Origin: RGIG6178 sp045118975
Lineage (GTDB): Bacteria; Bacillota_I; Bacilli_A; RFN20; DUOF01
DNA: 64,000 bases
Direction of reading: 5' to 3'
Assembly (NCBI GenBank): GCA_045118975.1
Contig: JBGVCT010000009.1
Coordinates: 123,276 to 187,275, forward strand
Shown: one piece after another, positions 17,570 through 27,024 of the stretch
Position numbering within the stretch: position 1 is the stretch's first letter
Layout of the letters: each line of letters starts with the position of its first letter
Notes under the pieces: generated by a model
Databases searched by the model: none
What the model saw: the letters and a program-made list of their open reading frames with translations, nothing else
Told to the model about the DNA's origin: nothing
Made by a program: the position numbers and the translations under genes

Positions 17570-19027
17570 CTATATCTCTTTATAAACTTTTACATAATTG
17601 TTCATAGATCTTCTCCAAGAGAAATCCACACTCATAACTGTCTTTACTTTATTTTCCCACTCTTTTGTATTGTTATAATCTTCAATAGCTCTTCTTACAG
17701 AATATTCAAAATCCTTACTACTAACACTACTAAATGTATAACCATTACCACCTTGGTTACAGCCAAAGTCTTTTATAGTATCCTTTAATCCACCAACTTC
17801 TCTAACTACAGGAACAGTACCATATCTACTAGCAATCATTTGTGAAATTCCACATGGTTCACTTATTGATGGCATAAGATAAATATCACTACCTGCATAT
17901 ATCTTTTTACCTATTTCAGTTGAGAATCCTAATGAAACTTTAACTTTACTAGGATACTTATTACTCAAATACTTAAAGTAATCTTCATATTCTCTTTCGC
18001 CTTCACCAACTGCCACAAATTGTGCATCAGTTGTAGCTATAATTCTTTCTAAAGTATCTTTAACCATATCTAATCCCTTAGCTTTAACTAATCTAGATAC
18101 AATAGATAAGATTGGCTTGTTTGGATTTACTTCTAATCCAAAGTACTTTTGTAATTCTTCTTTATTTTTATGCTTGTTTTCTAAACTATCAACATCATAG
18201 TTATGCCATATAAACTTATCAAGACTTGGGTTATCAATTACTTCATCAATTCCATTTACAATACCAGTTAACTTATATGATACATTTCTAGCTATATCAT
18301 CAAGCCCTGCACCACCTTCAAAAGTTTGAATCTCTTTTGAATAACTATCACTAACAGTAATAACTCTATCAGCACATAGCATACCAGCTTTTATAAAATT
18401 AACATCATTTTGATGAAGAATTAGTCCTCTGTCTTTATCTCCAAATCCTAGGATATCTCCAAGTATTTCTTTTCCATATCTTCCTTGATATAAAATGTTA
18501 TGAATAGTTAACACTGTCCTAATATCATAATATTTCTTATCATTCCAAGAATATGTCTTTAAATACACAGGAAGAAGAGCACTTTGCCAATCATTAACAT
18601 GAATAATATCCGGGAAGAAATCAATTATTGGTAGAACTTCCAAGATACTTCTTGAAAAGAAAGCAAATCTTTCAGCATCATCTGGATATCCATAATAACC
18701 ATCTCTTTTAAAATATTTTTCATTATCAATAAAATAATAAACTATATCATCTTCTTTGTATGTAAATACTCCACAATACTCGCTTCTCCAGGCAAGTTTG
18801 ACATATAAACTTCCAAGATAAGTAAGCTTATTTCTATCTATATTAGTTCTTTGATATAAAGGCAATATTACTCTAATATCACAATCTGTATAATCTTTCT
18901 TTAATGCCTTAGGTAAACTAGACATAACATCTGCTAATCCTCCAGTAGAACAAAATGGACGACATTCACTAGCTACATATAATATTGATTTATTAAACGT
19001 AGTTTCTGTTGTTTTTTTCTTTTCCAT
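17570..19027 (-). CDS. glgA: Glycogen synthase (GT5)
   Basis: GlgA transfers glucose from ADP-glucose to the growing alpha-1,4 chain. The 485-residue protein is the usual length, with a GT-B fold. The N-terminal donor-site motif is STGGLADVMSSLPKAL near residue 28; HVNDWQSALLPVYLK and the C-terminal PSISEPCGISQMIASRYG with GGLKDT are typical GT5 sequences. It is the first gene after an internal attenuator-like hairpin in the operon, and the strong AAAGGTGG ribosome-binding site fits its position. No glgC for ADP-glucose synthesis is in the window. Confidence 0.96.
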   Translation of the reverse strand: MEKKKTTETTFNKSILYVASECRPFCSTGGLADVMSSLPKALKKDYTDCDIRVILPLYQRTNIDRNKLTYLGSLYVKLAWRSEYCGVFTYKEDDIVYYFIDNEKYFKRDGYYGYPDDAERFAFFSRSILEVLPIIDFFPDIIHVNDWQSALLPVYLKTYSWNDKKYYDIRTVLTIHNILYQGRYGKEILGDILGFGDKDRGLILHQNDVNFIKAGMLCADRVITVSDSYSKEIQTFEGGAGLDDIARNVSYKLTGIVNGIDEVIDNPSLDKFIWHNYDVDSLENKHKNKEELQKYFGLEVNPNKPILSIVSRLVKAKGLDMVKDTLERIIATTDAQFVAVGEGEREYEDYFKYLSNKYPSKVKVSLGFSTEIGKKIYAGSDIYLMPSISEPCGISQMIASRYGTVPVVREVGGLKDTIKDFGCNQGGNGYTFSSVSSKDFEYSVRRAIEDYNNTKEWENKVKTVMSVDFSWRRSMNNYVKVYKEI

Positions 19028-19072
19028 AAAAACCCCACCTTTCGCTCACTTTATATTTTATATTAAAAATAT

Positions 19073-19100
19073 AAAAAGGCCTATTCATTAGACCTTTTTT
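19073..19100 (-). terminator. Internal terminator or attenuator between glgB and glgA
   Basis: On the minus strand AAAGGTCTA, a 5-nt loop and TAGGCCTTT (one G-U pair) are followed by T-rich DNA. It splits the glycogen operon into an upstream hexose-phosphate/malQ/glgB part and a downstream glgA-glgP-GH13 part. I see no clear new promoter after it, so partial readthrough is likely. Confidence 0.65.
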
Positions 19101-19107
19101 ATATAAA

Positions 19108-20967
19108 CTATTTAACTAAACGAATTAATAAGCCTTCATTAGCTCTTAAATCAATACTAATAGCATTTTCTTTGTTATGAATGCTTTCCTTTATAGAACT
19201 ATATAGCCTTGTTTCCACACCAACACCACCATATTTTTCTTCTAGACAATCAAAAACAAGTTCATACTTACCCTCATAGTTGACTCCAACCTTATAATCT
19301 TTAATATCATTTGATGAAAAGTTAAATATACAAATAAGTTCTTCTCCTTTAGTATTCTTCCTTATAAAAGCAAATACATTATTAACTGTATCCACATTAA
19401 TCCATTCAAATCCATCCCAAGAAAAATCCTCTTGATATAGGCATTCTAAATCTCTATATACCCAGTTTAAATCCTTATTATATTCATGCATTTTAAGATG
19501 TTTTGAATATTCTAATAAACAAAAATCCAAACCAGTTTTATATGACCACTCTTTAAATTGAGCAAATTCTGTTCCCATAAATGTCAATTTCTTTCCTGGA
19601 TGAGCAAACATATAAAGTAAGAATAGTCTCATAAGGTCAAACTTTTCCTCATATTCTCCAAACATCTTATTAAGAAGAGAATATTTCCCATGGACTAATT
19701 CATCATGAGATATAGGCAATACATAGTTTTCACTAAATGCGTAATAGAAAGAAAATGTTAATTTTGCTGAATTAGTACTTCTAAAGAATGGATCAAGTTT
19801 TACATACTCTAATGAATCATTCATCCAGCCAATATTCCACTTATAATTAAATCCAAGCCCTCCTTGTGCAACTGGCTTAGTTACAAGTGGCCAAGAAGTA
19901 GATTCTTCAGCAATCATCAAAGCACTAGGATACTCTTTTAAGATTGCTTCATTTAATTTCTTAAGAAATGCTATAGCTTCTAGATTTTTGTTTTCTCCAT
20001 TAGTGTTTTCTTCCCATTCTCCATCTTTTCTATCATAGTCCAAATATAACATACTAGCAACCGCATCAACCCTTATTCCATCCACATGATAGATATCAAA
20101 AAGCATCATTGCACTGCTAACTAAAAAGCTTTGTACTTCTTGTTTACCAAAATCAAAAACCCTAGTACCCCAGCCTTTATGCTCCATCCTCTTTGGATTA
20201 GCATCTTCATATAAATAACTACCATCAAATTCAATTAATCCAAATGAATCCTTAGCAAAATGCCCAGGAACCCAATCCATAATAACACCTATATTATTCT
20301 TGTGACACTCATCAACAAAATCCATAAATTGATGTGGTGTACCAAATCTAGAAGTTATAGAGAAATATCCAGTTTGTTGATACCCCCAAGAACCATCATA
20401 TGGAAACTCATATAAAGGCATAAGTTCAATATGCGTATACCCCATTTTCTTTACATAAGGAATAAGTTCTTCTTTTAACACTTCATAAGAATAATAGTTA
20501 CCATCCGAGTGTCTTTTCCAACTAGCTAAATTAACTTCATAAACATTCATTGGACACTTAAGATGATTTCTCTTATCTCTAGATTTTAAATATATATCAT
20601 CTTTCCATTCATATCCTGATAAATCATATACTTTAGAGGCATCCGCTCCATTAGTTTGACTATGAAAAGCATATGGATCAGCTTTCTTTATAACCATATC
20701 ATCTTTAGTTACTAATTCATATTTATAACAATCATAGATATTCACTTCATGTACTATAACTTCCCAAATTCCTTGACTAATTTTATTCATTACATTAGCA
20801 TTAGCATCCCAATTATTAAAATCTCCAACTACACTTACTCTTTTTGCATTAGGAGCCCACACTCTAAAAACAAAAGTGCCCTCTGCTAATTTATGACAAC
20901 CCAAATGATTATAGCAATGGTAATATGTTCCCTGGTGAAATAAGTAATTTTTTTCACTGCTTTCCAT
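19108..20967 (-). CDS. glgB: 1,4-alpha-glucan branching enzyme
   Basis: GlgB introduces alpha-1,6 branches into glycogen. The 619-residue protein has an N-terminal CBM48 module (GTFVFRVWAPNAKRVSVVGD near residue 30), then the GH13 barrel. The catalytic Asp is in DGIRVDAVASMLYLDY, the acid Glu in ALMIAEEST, and a transition-state Asp in PISHDELVHGK. The C-terminal all-beta domain is present. It is shorter than proteobacterial GlgB because it lacks the extra N1 module, as is common in Bacillota. It starts 4 nt after malQ with a full AGGAGG site. Confidence 0.96.
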   Translation of the reverse strand: MESSEKNYLFHQGTYYHCYNHLGCHKLAEGTFVFRVWAPNAKRVSVVGDFNNWDANANVMNKISQGIWEVIVHEVNIYDCYKYELVTKDDMVIKKADPYAFHSQTNGADASKVYDLSGYEWKDDIYLKSRDKRNHLKCPMNVYEVNLASWKRHSDGNYYSYEVLKEELIPYVKKMGYTHIELMPLYEFPYDGSWGYQQTGYFSITSRFGTPHQFMDFVDECHKNNIGVIMDWVPGHFAKDSFGLIEFDGSYLYEDANPKRMEHKGWGTRVFDFGKQEVQSFLVSSAMMLFDIYHVDGIRVDAVASMLYLDYDRKDGEWEENTNGENKNLEAIAFLKKLNEAILKEYPSALMIAEESTSWPLVTKPVAQGGLGFNYKWNIGWMNDSLEYVKLDPFFRSTNSAKLTFSFYYAFSENYVLPISHDELVHGKYSLLNKMFGEYEEKFDLMRLFLLYMFAHPGKKLTFMGTEFAQFKEWSYKTGLDFCLLEYSKHLKMHEYNKDLNWVYRDLECLYQEDFSWDGFEWINVDTVNNVFAFIRKNTKGEELICIFNFSSNDIKDYKVGVNYEGKYELVFDCLEEKYGGVGVETRLYSSIKESIHNKENAISIDLRANEGLLIRLVK

Positions 20968-20971
20968 TTTA

Positions 20972-22402
20972 TTACCTCCTTGTCTTAATCACTAAGTTAC
21001 TTAAAAAATCAGAAATATTTTCATTATATAAACTTCTAGGAGCATTATACATCCAGTTATTAACCATTGTTCCTGGAGCATTAAATCTGTGATTTCCCCC
21101 TTGCAATAATAAATCTTGAGGGTTAATAATTACCACATCACCTATAGATTCATATAATCGTTCAATTGATGTATAAACTATATCCTTATTCAAACTACTT
21201 TCAATTCCCAAATACTCTTTTACCTTAGCTTTATACTTTTTATCTTTTAACATAGAAACAAAAGTATCATTATCATGAGTACCAGTATAAACAACACAAT
21301 TCTCAATATAATTTTCAGGTAAAAATGGTGAATTTTCTTCTCCAAAAGCAAACTCAAATACCTTCATTCCAGGAAATCCACTATATTCTTTTAATCTTAT
21401 AACTCCATCACTAATGATACCCAAATCTTCTAAAATAAGATTAGTTAGATTATTTTCTTTTAATAAATCAATAAACTCATATCCAGGACCTGGAAGCCAT
21501 TCTCCAACTTTACCATCTAACATACCAAAAGGAATTGCATAATAATATTCTAGCCCTCTAAAATGGTCTATTTTTAAATAATCATAAACTTTTAACATAT
21601 ATCTATATTTATCAAGAAGATACTTATATCCTCCTTCTTTAATAAGTGGATAATTATAGATTAAAGTATTCCAACATTGCCCCTCTTCACTAAAATAATC
21701 CGGAGGAACTCCAGCAACCTTTATCGGAGTTATATTTTCATCTACCAAATACATCTCTCTATCATAAAAAACCTCTACACTATCCATAGAGCTATTACAT
21801 GGAGAATCACCAATTATAAGTATTCCTTTTTCATTTACATATTCTTTTAATTTAAACCATTGTTTAAAGAAAATATATTGAGTAAATACATAAAATTCGA
21901 TGATTTCTTTATGATTCTCTAAAAACTCTTTATAACGATCACTACCTATATTTTTAATAGCACTAGGAGTCTTAGATAGATAAGTATATTTTCTTTTAAT
22001 AGCCATGAAATTTGCATATTCAATGGCCCAATTATTATCTTTTTTAAATTCTTCAATTTCCTTAGTATAATCAGTTCTTTTAAACCAAATATACAAAAGT
22101 TCCATCTTAACTTTTTGATATTCTTCTCTAGTCATCTTGGCATTAAATCCATATTCAGACAATTCTTGTTTGTTAAAAAACTCTTCTAAATCTATAAATA
22201 ATGGATTACCTGAAAATACTCCTGGGGAAGAAAATGGTGAACCAAATTCATCACAATCATTAATTGGTAATATTTGCCAATATTTTTGTTTACTCTTAAC
22301 TAAAAAATCAACAAATTCATATGCCTCTTTTCCCAATGTTCCAAACCCACTTTTATTAGGTAAAGAAAATATGGGCATTAATATTCCTGCTCCTCTTTTC
22401 AT
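20972..22402 (-). CDS. malQ: 4-alpha-glucanotransferase (amylomaltase, GH77)
   Basis: MalQ moves maltodextrin segments between chains, freeing glucose and making longer glucans that GlgP can use. The 476-residue protein has the family N terminus (GAGILMPIFSLPNKSGFGTL), substrate loop residues SPFSSPGVFSGNPLFIDL, the nucleophile Asp in LKIDHFRGLEYY near residue 285, the acid Glu in LILEDLG near 330, and GTHDNDTF near 382. Its ATG overlaps the stop of the preceding kinase gene by one base, so the two are coupled. It belongs to the glycogen operon. Confidence 0.96.
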   Translation of the reverse strand: MKRGAGILMPIFSLPNKSGFGTLGKEAYEFVDFLVKSKQKYWQILPINDCDEFGSPFSSPGVFSGNPLFIDLEEFFNKQELSEYGFNAKMTREEYQKVKMELLYIWFKRTDYTKEIEEFKKDNNWAIEYANFMAIKRKYTYLSKTPSAIKNIGSDRYKEFLENHKEIIEFYVFTQYIFFKQWFKLKEYVNEKGILIIGDSPCNSSMDSVEVFYDREMYLVDENITPIKVAGVPPDYFSEEGQCWNTLIYNYPLIKEGGYKYLLDKYRYMLKVYDYLKIDHFRGLEYYYAIPFGMLDGKVGEWLPGPGYEFIDLLKENNLTNLILEDLGIISDGVIRLKEYSGFPGMKVFEFAFGEENSPFLPENYIENCVVYTGTHDNDTFVSMLKDKKYKAKVKEYLGIESSLNKDIVYTSIERLYESIGDVVIINPQDLLLQGGNHRFNAPGTMVNNWMYNAPRSLYNENISDFLSNLVIKTRR

Positions 22403-23349
22403 TAATTCACCTCTTTATAACTATTTATAAATGTTTCTTCAAAATTAGAACCCAAAGTAAGATTTCCTTTCTTTAAAGCTACTCTTACAGCCCCATATAC
22501 AGTCTTTTTAGTAGTTATACTAATCTTATATGACTCTCCTAAATTTTGTTTTATTCTATCTACAATTTCCTTATTATGTTCAAATACGCCACCAAATAAG
22601 ACTATATTTTTCTCACTTAAATCATCCATTTTACTTTTTATTACATTTGTTAAATGATCAACACGCTTATTTACAATATTTAAACAAACTCTATCCTCTT
22701 GTCTATATCCTTGCATTACAAGTCTAGAAAAAGAAGCTACTTTAGTAATACCACCTTTATAAATGTCCGCCATAGAATACCATAAACTATGTCCTAACTC
22801 TTTTTTAAATAAGTCCACTAAAATAGTATTTTCTCCAACTTCATTTATAGCTCTAGAGGCATAAACCAAAGCATCTTTACCAAGATCATATCCTGATAAA
22901 TAATCATCTGGCAAATATCCCCAACCACCAATATTAATTACTTCATTTTCCTTTTTTAAAGCCATATTAAATCCAGTCCCAGAAATAATAACTAATCCTG
23001 TATCTAAATCGCCTAAACCAAGCTCTACTACACTTGCTAAATCTCCATCTACATATAGTTCATTAAATTCTAAACTCGTAATAAGTTTATCTTTTAATAC
23101 ACTTAATGAATCGCCAAATTCAATTCCTGCAATTCCTAAAAACATTGATACTATTTCAATCTTTTTTTCATAGGCAAAATCCATGGCTTTTTTTAATCCT
23201 GCATTTAGATTATTAAAAGCCACATCCATACCTATATCATTTGGATTAGAGGGTCCTACTATATCTCTATACTCTACATTACCATCACTAGTAACAACTA
23301 AAATTTCACTTTTAGTTCCTCCACCATCAACTGAAATAATACCCTTCAT
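22402..23349 (-). CDS. BadF/BadG-family sugar kinase (N-acetylglucosamine kinase-like)
   Basis: This 315-residue ASKHA-fold ATPase has the phosphate-1 motif SVDGGGTKSEILVV at the N terminus, a DGDLA motif near residue 100, and the ADP-binding loops ISGTGFNMAL and GGWGYLPDDYLSGYDLGKDA. The last is typical of the N-acetylglucosamine kinase branch of BadF/BadG proteins. In this operon, between phosphoglucomutase and malQ, a kinase for the free glucose released by MalQ and GH13 activity would make metabolic sense, so glucose kinase activity is a reasonable alternative. The exact sugar cannot be decided from sequence. Confidence 0.8.
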   Translation of the reverse strand: MKGIISVDGGGTKSEILVVTSDGNVEYRDIVGPSNPNDIGMDVAFNNLNAGLKKAMDFAYEKKIEIVSMFLGIAGIEFGDSLSVLKDKLITSLEFNELYVDGDLASVVELGLGDLDTGLVIISGTGFNMALKKENEVINIGGWGYLPDDYLSGYDLGKDALVYASRAINEVGENTILVDLFKKELGHSLWYSMADIYKGGITKVASFSRLVMQGYRQEDRVCLNIVNKRVDHLTNVIKSKMDDLSEKNIVLFGGVFEHNKEIVDRIKQNLGESYKISITTKKTVYGAVRVALKKGNLTLGSNFEETFINSYKEVN

Positions 23350-23352
23350 AAA

Positions 23353-24732
23353 TTACTCCTTCACTTCACTTATATATTGTTTAACTTTAGTTAAAATCTC
23401 ATCTTCAATTTTAGCTAAATACTCTTCATTATCAGCCTCTAAAATAATAGTTAAATTAGGTGAGGTATTAGAAAATCTAACAAGAGCCCAACCATTTTCA
23501 AACTCCATTCTTACACCATCTAATTCAATTGTCTCATACCCTTTTTGATGAGCATATTCTCTCATTTTCTCTACTACTTCTCTTTTACCGTTTTCTCCAG
23601 CTTTCAATTCAAAAGCAGAATGAGCGTACTTATGAAGATTATCTAATAATTCTCCAACTTTGTATCCAGTATGAGTTAACATTTCCAAAAATCTAGCACC
23701 AGCATAAATTCCATCATCAAATCCTGGCCATTTATCTCTATAAAATACATGTCCTGAATATTCTCCACCAAAAGAGAAATCCCCACTCTTCATCATCATA
23801 TTCATATATGAGTTACCTGTTCTATTCATAACTGGATTAAGCCCTTCTTGCTTTAATCCCCCAATCAAACTTCTAGAACACTTAACATCAAATAATACTT
23901 TTTTATCATTTAATCTATCTTTTAAGAATCTAGCCATGAAAAGAATATATAAATCAGCTTGCATATATTCTCCCTTTTCACTAACTATACCTACTCTATC
24001 AGCATCACCATCTATACCAATACCTAAATCATATCCTAACTCTATTACTCTATTTTTAAGATCAGTTAGATTCTTTTCAACAGATGGGTCTGCACTATGA
24101 TTAGGGAATGTACCATCACTTGTACAATAAAGAAGATCATAAGTTACATTTAATCTATCAAGTATGTCTTTTATAATTAATGATCCTGCTCCATTACCAC
24201 AATCCACAACAACTTTAATATCATTGTGTTTTAAATCTATATTATTAATGAAATGATTCAAATAATCTTCTTTAATATTATATGTTTCTAATTTACCATT
24301 ACCACTTTTATAAGTCTTATTTAAAGTGTATCTATAAAATTCTTGAATAAGTGGTCCATAAGCATTACCAAGTTCACTAAATGATAATTTAAATCCATTA
24401 TACTCTTTAGGATTATGGCTAGCGGTAACCATGATACCTGCATATAGCTTTAAGTACCATCTAGCAAAGTAAAACATTGGTGTAGTTACTTCCCCTAAAT
24501 CTACTACACTACATCCTGTTTCTAATATACCTTTGATTAATGCTGTTGCTAAACTAGGTGAAGATACTCTATTATCTCTACCTATAACAACTTTATTAAT
24601 TCCTAAATCTAAAACATAGCTACCATAATTTAATCCAAGTGTATAGGCAACATCTTCATCAATTATATCACCTACTACACCTCTTAAATCATACTCCCTA
24701 AATAATACTGGACTTAAATCTACAACTTTCAT
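23353..24732 (-). CDS. Phosphoglucomutase / phosphomannomutase
   Basis: This alpha-D-phosphohexomutase interconverts hexose-1- and hexose-6-phosphates through an enzyme phosphoserine. The 459-residue protein has the phosphoserine loop TASHNPKEYNGFK near residue 103, the Mg-binding loop GIDGDADRVG near 240, the sugar-specificity loop GGEYSGHVFY near 325, and the C-terminal phosphate-binding RFSNTSPNLTI. The GEYSGH loop is shared by dual-specificity PMM/PGM enzymes. Next to pgi and glgP it should link glucose-1-phosphate to glycolysis. Stop and start codons of neighbours lie within a few bases. Confidence 0.92.
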   Translation of the reverse strand: MKVVDLSPVLFREYDLRGVVGDIIDEDVAYTLGLNYGSYVLDLGINKVVIGRDNRVSSPSLATALIKGILETGCSVVDLGEVTTPMFYFARWYLKLYAGIMVTASHNPKEYNGFKLSFSELGNAYGPLIQEFYRYTLNKTYKSGNGKLETYNIKEDYLNHFINNIDLKHNDIKVVVDCGNGAGSLIIKDILDRLNVTYDLLYCTSDGTFPNHSADPSVEKNLTDLKNRVIELGYDLGIGIDGDADRVGIVSEKGEYMQADLYILFMARFLKDRLNDKKVLFDVKCSRSLIGGLKQEGLNPVMNRTGNSYMNMMMKSGDFSFGGEYSGHVFYRDKWPGFDDGIYAGARFLEMLTHTGYKVGELLDNLHKYAHSAFELKAGENGKREVVEKMREYAHQKGYETIELDGVRMEFENGWALVRFSNTSPNLTIILEADNEEYLAKIEDEILTKVKQYISEVKE

Positions 24733-25941
24733 TTATTTTACCTCCAATGATTCATTAACAAGTCTTTTATACTCGCTAACTCCTGGTTGATCAAAAGGAT
24801 AAACATCAAGCAAATATCCTCCAACAGCAGCAGCAAACTCAAATAAATAAACTAATGCACCAACATGTTCTTCATCAATCTTTTCTATTTTAAAGAATAA
24901 GCTAGATACATCACCATTTTTATGAGCTTGAGCAACTCTATCACCAATTAAAACATTGATAGCACTTAGATCTTGCTTATAATGCTCTAATTTGAATCTA
25001 CGCGTATTACTAACTTCTAATACTGTTTCAAAAATTATTTTATTACCCTCTTGAATAAATTGCCCAAGCGAATGTAAATCTCTTGTATTTACCATTGAAA
25101 TTGGAAATATACCTTTTCCATCTTTACCTTGGGTTTCTGCAAATAATTGCTTTAACCATTCTGTAAAATAATATAACTTAGGCTCATATACAGTATAAGA
25201 TTCTATACTCTTACCATCTTTATATAAAATATCTCTAATAATTGCATATTCCGCAGCACTATCTTCATACTTCTTAGCATTTTTAGCACCCTTTAATAAT
25301 TTAGATGCACTTATTCCAGCAACCTCAAGTGGGAATAATCCAACTGGTGATAATACTGAATATCTTCCACCTATATTATCTGGCACTACAAATGTTGTAT
25401 AACCTTCTTTATCTGCAAGTTCTTTTAATGTACCTTTTTCTTTATCAGTAGTAGCAATAATTCTCTTTTGTAATTCTTCTTTTGAATATCTCTTCTTTAA
25501 TTCTTTTAAAATAACATCTAAAGCTACACTAGGCTCTAAAGTAGTACCACTCTTACTAACTACATTTACATATACACTCTTATTTTTAATATATTCAAGT
25601 AATTCATAAGTGTATTCAGCAGACATATTAAATCCCGCAAAAATTATTTCAGGAGTAGTGGTAGTAAAATATCCATTAAACATGTCATAAATGGCCTTTG
25701 CTCCTAAATAACTACCACCAATACCAATAACTACTAAAACATCAGCATCTTTTCTTACATCATGTGCTACTTTCTTTAATTTTTTTAACTCTTCGCTAGA
25801 AATACAAGTATCAACATCCATCCAGTCTAGTAGCGCTTCTTTTTTATACATTGTTTCCTTTATTTTTGTAACTTTATCCTTATAACTATCCCTTTGCTCA
25901 TTTGTTACATCTACATATGTATTAAAATCAAACTTAATCAT
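24733..25941 (-). CDS. pgi: Glucose-6-phosphate isomerase
   Basis: Pgi interconverts glucose-6-phosphate and fructose-6-phosphate. At 402 residues it is the short Bacillota form. Markers are VVIGIGGSYLGAKAIYD near residue 72, VNVVSKSGTTLEPSVAL near 128, and FPISMVNTRDLHSLGQFIQEG near 290, with catalytic Glu and His regions in place. It is the first gene of the glycogen operon, with a GAGGTGG site 6 nt before ATG, and abuts the phosphohexomutase gene (0 nt). Confidence 0.96.
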   Translation of the reverse strand: MIKFDFNTYVDVTNEQRDSYKDKVTKIKETMYKKEALLDWMDVDTCISSEELKKLKKVAHDVRKDADVLVVIGIGGSYLGAKAIYDMFNGYFTTTTPEIIFAGFNMSAEYTYELLEYIKNKSVYVNVVSKSGTTLEPSVALDVILKELKKRYSKEELQKRIIATTDKEKGTLKELADKEGYTTFVVPDNIGGRYSVLSPVGLFPLEVAGISASKLLKGAKNAKKYEDSAAEYAIIRDILYKDGKSIESYTVYEPKLYYFTEWLKQLFAETQGKDGKGIFPISMVNTRDLHSLGQFIQEGNKIIFETVLEVSNTRRFKLEHYKQDLSAINVLIGDRVAQAHKNGDVSSLFFKIEKIDEEHVGALVYLFEFAAAVGGYLLDVYPFDQPGVSEYKRLVNESLEVK

Positions 25942-25998
25942 TATTCCACCTCAAAATAATACTAACATAATTAGTCTTTTTTCTTATCGATATAAATA

Positions 25999-26028
25999 AA
26001 AAAAAGAGTAAACTTTATAAGTTTACTC
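25999..26028 (-). terminator. Terminator of the lipoprotein gene
   Basis: On the minus strand GAGTAAACT, 5-nt loop, AGTTTACTC is followed by eight T. It overlaps the stop codon of the lipoprotein gene and separates it from pgi. Confidence 0.8.
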
Positions 26029-26820
26029 CACCACATCAACATTAGGTTGTAAAAGTTCTGAAAAACTATCAATCTTTAATATTTCTTTTACATCTTCAAT
26101 ATTCATTGTTAAGAAATCTAATCCCATTGGATAAGTAATAGATATCTCTTTTGGATAATTGAAGTTTAACACTGAATTAAATCCCTCACCACTACATCTT
26201 GTTTCAACAATCAAGAAAGTATCAAGAGTAACATCATATTCCCAAGTTAAGTTATTGTGAGTTAAAGTAATTGTGTATTTATCTGCTTTCTTTTCAAATG
26301 TTCCAATATCTTTCATCATATCAAAATCAAAACCTTCAAGTTTTCCACCAAGCAAATAATTTTCTAACTTATCTTTATTATATTGAGCATTTAAATTTTC
26401 CAAAGTTGTTTTAGCTTCTTTAACAATATTTTCCATTGAGTCTTTTAAAATAACATTTGCACCATTATTTGGATAGATAACATACATCTTTTGATCTTTT
26501 AAATAAACACTAACTTGTTTACCTTGCATTGTTGTTTTAGCATATAAATACCAATCAACTCTTTTCTCATTAGTAATTGCATTAAATTCTATACTATAAT
26601 TTTGTTTAGAAGTATATAATCTATATGTTCCAGTTAATGCATTTGTTTTATACATCATATTCTCAACATTATCAACCAAATTATCAATATCATTTACTTC
26701 AACACAAGCACTCTTATCACTAAAATCATTTGATGCTGTTTTAGTATATAATGCCGAAAAACATCCTGTTAATGAAAATGACATACACACTGTCAAAAAC
26801 GCTTTACAAATTTTATTCAT
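26023..26820 (-). CDS. Predicted lipoprotein of unknown function
   Basis: The 265-residue protein has a lipoprotein signal peptide, MNKICKAFLTVCMSFSLTGC, with lipobox LTGC, so it should be anchored on the outer face of the membrane through Cys20. The mature part has alternating beta-strand-like segments (for example YTITLTHNNLTWEYDVTLDT) and no repeats. It resembles in general style the beta-rich lipoproteins (LppX/LolA-like) of Bacillota, but I cannot name a family. It follows the VirB4-like gene after a terminator and has its own -10 region, so it may or may not belong to the secretion-like locus next to it. Confidence 0.7.
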   Translation of the reverse strand: MNKICKAFLTVCMSFSLTGCFSALYTKTASNDFSDKSACVEVNDIDNLVDNVENMMYKTNALTGTYRLYTSKQNYSIEFNAITNEKRVDWYLYAKTTMQGKQVSVYLKDQKMYVIYPNNGANVILKDSMENIVKEAKTTLENLNAQYNKDKLENYLLGGKLEGFDFDMMKDIGTFEKKADKYTITLTHNNLTWEYDVTLDTFLIVETRCSGEGFNSVLNFNYPKEISITYPMGLDFLTMNIEDVKEILKIDSFSELLQPNVDVVE

Positions 26821-26862
26821 ACTCTCACCTCTTCGATACTTATATTCATTTACAAAAGTACT

Positions 26863-26868
26863 ATTATA
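26863..26868 (-). promoter_or_regulatory. -10 element of the lipoprotein gene
   Basis: TATAAT on the minus strand, 43 bp before the lipoprotein ATG. A -35 box is weak. The rest of the 204-bp gap to the next gene (26821-27024) holds only AT-rich DNA and the terminator described separately. Confidence 0.4.
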
Positions 26869-27002
26869 CTAACATTTAAACCAATTAAAATCAATATTTT
26901 ATAAATGCATCTAATTAAGCTAAAATATCCTTTATTTTTATCATTATATCCCTTATGGTATTATTCCTCATTTTTTCTTTAAAAAGCCAAAATATCAAAA
27001 AA

Positions 27003-27020
27003 ATAAGCCCTTAGGCTTAT
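27003..27020 (-). terminator. Terminator of the VirB4-like gene
   Basis: On the minus strand ATAAGCC, loop TAAG, GGCTTAT is followed by TTTTTTT. It lies 4 bp past the stop codon. Confidence 0.8.
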
Positions 27021-27024
27021 CTTT

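Noticed and set aside
17531..17788. Plus-strand frame across the glgP/glgA junction
   Set aside because: It lies antisense to two certain genes and its composition is that of reverse-complemented AT-rich coding DNA.
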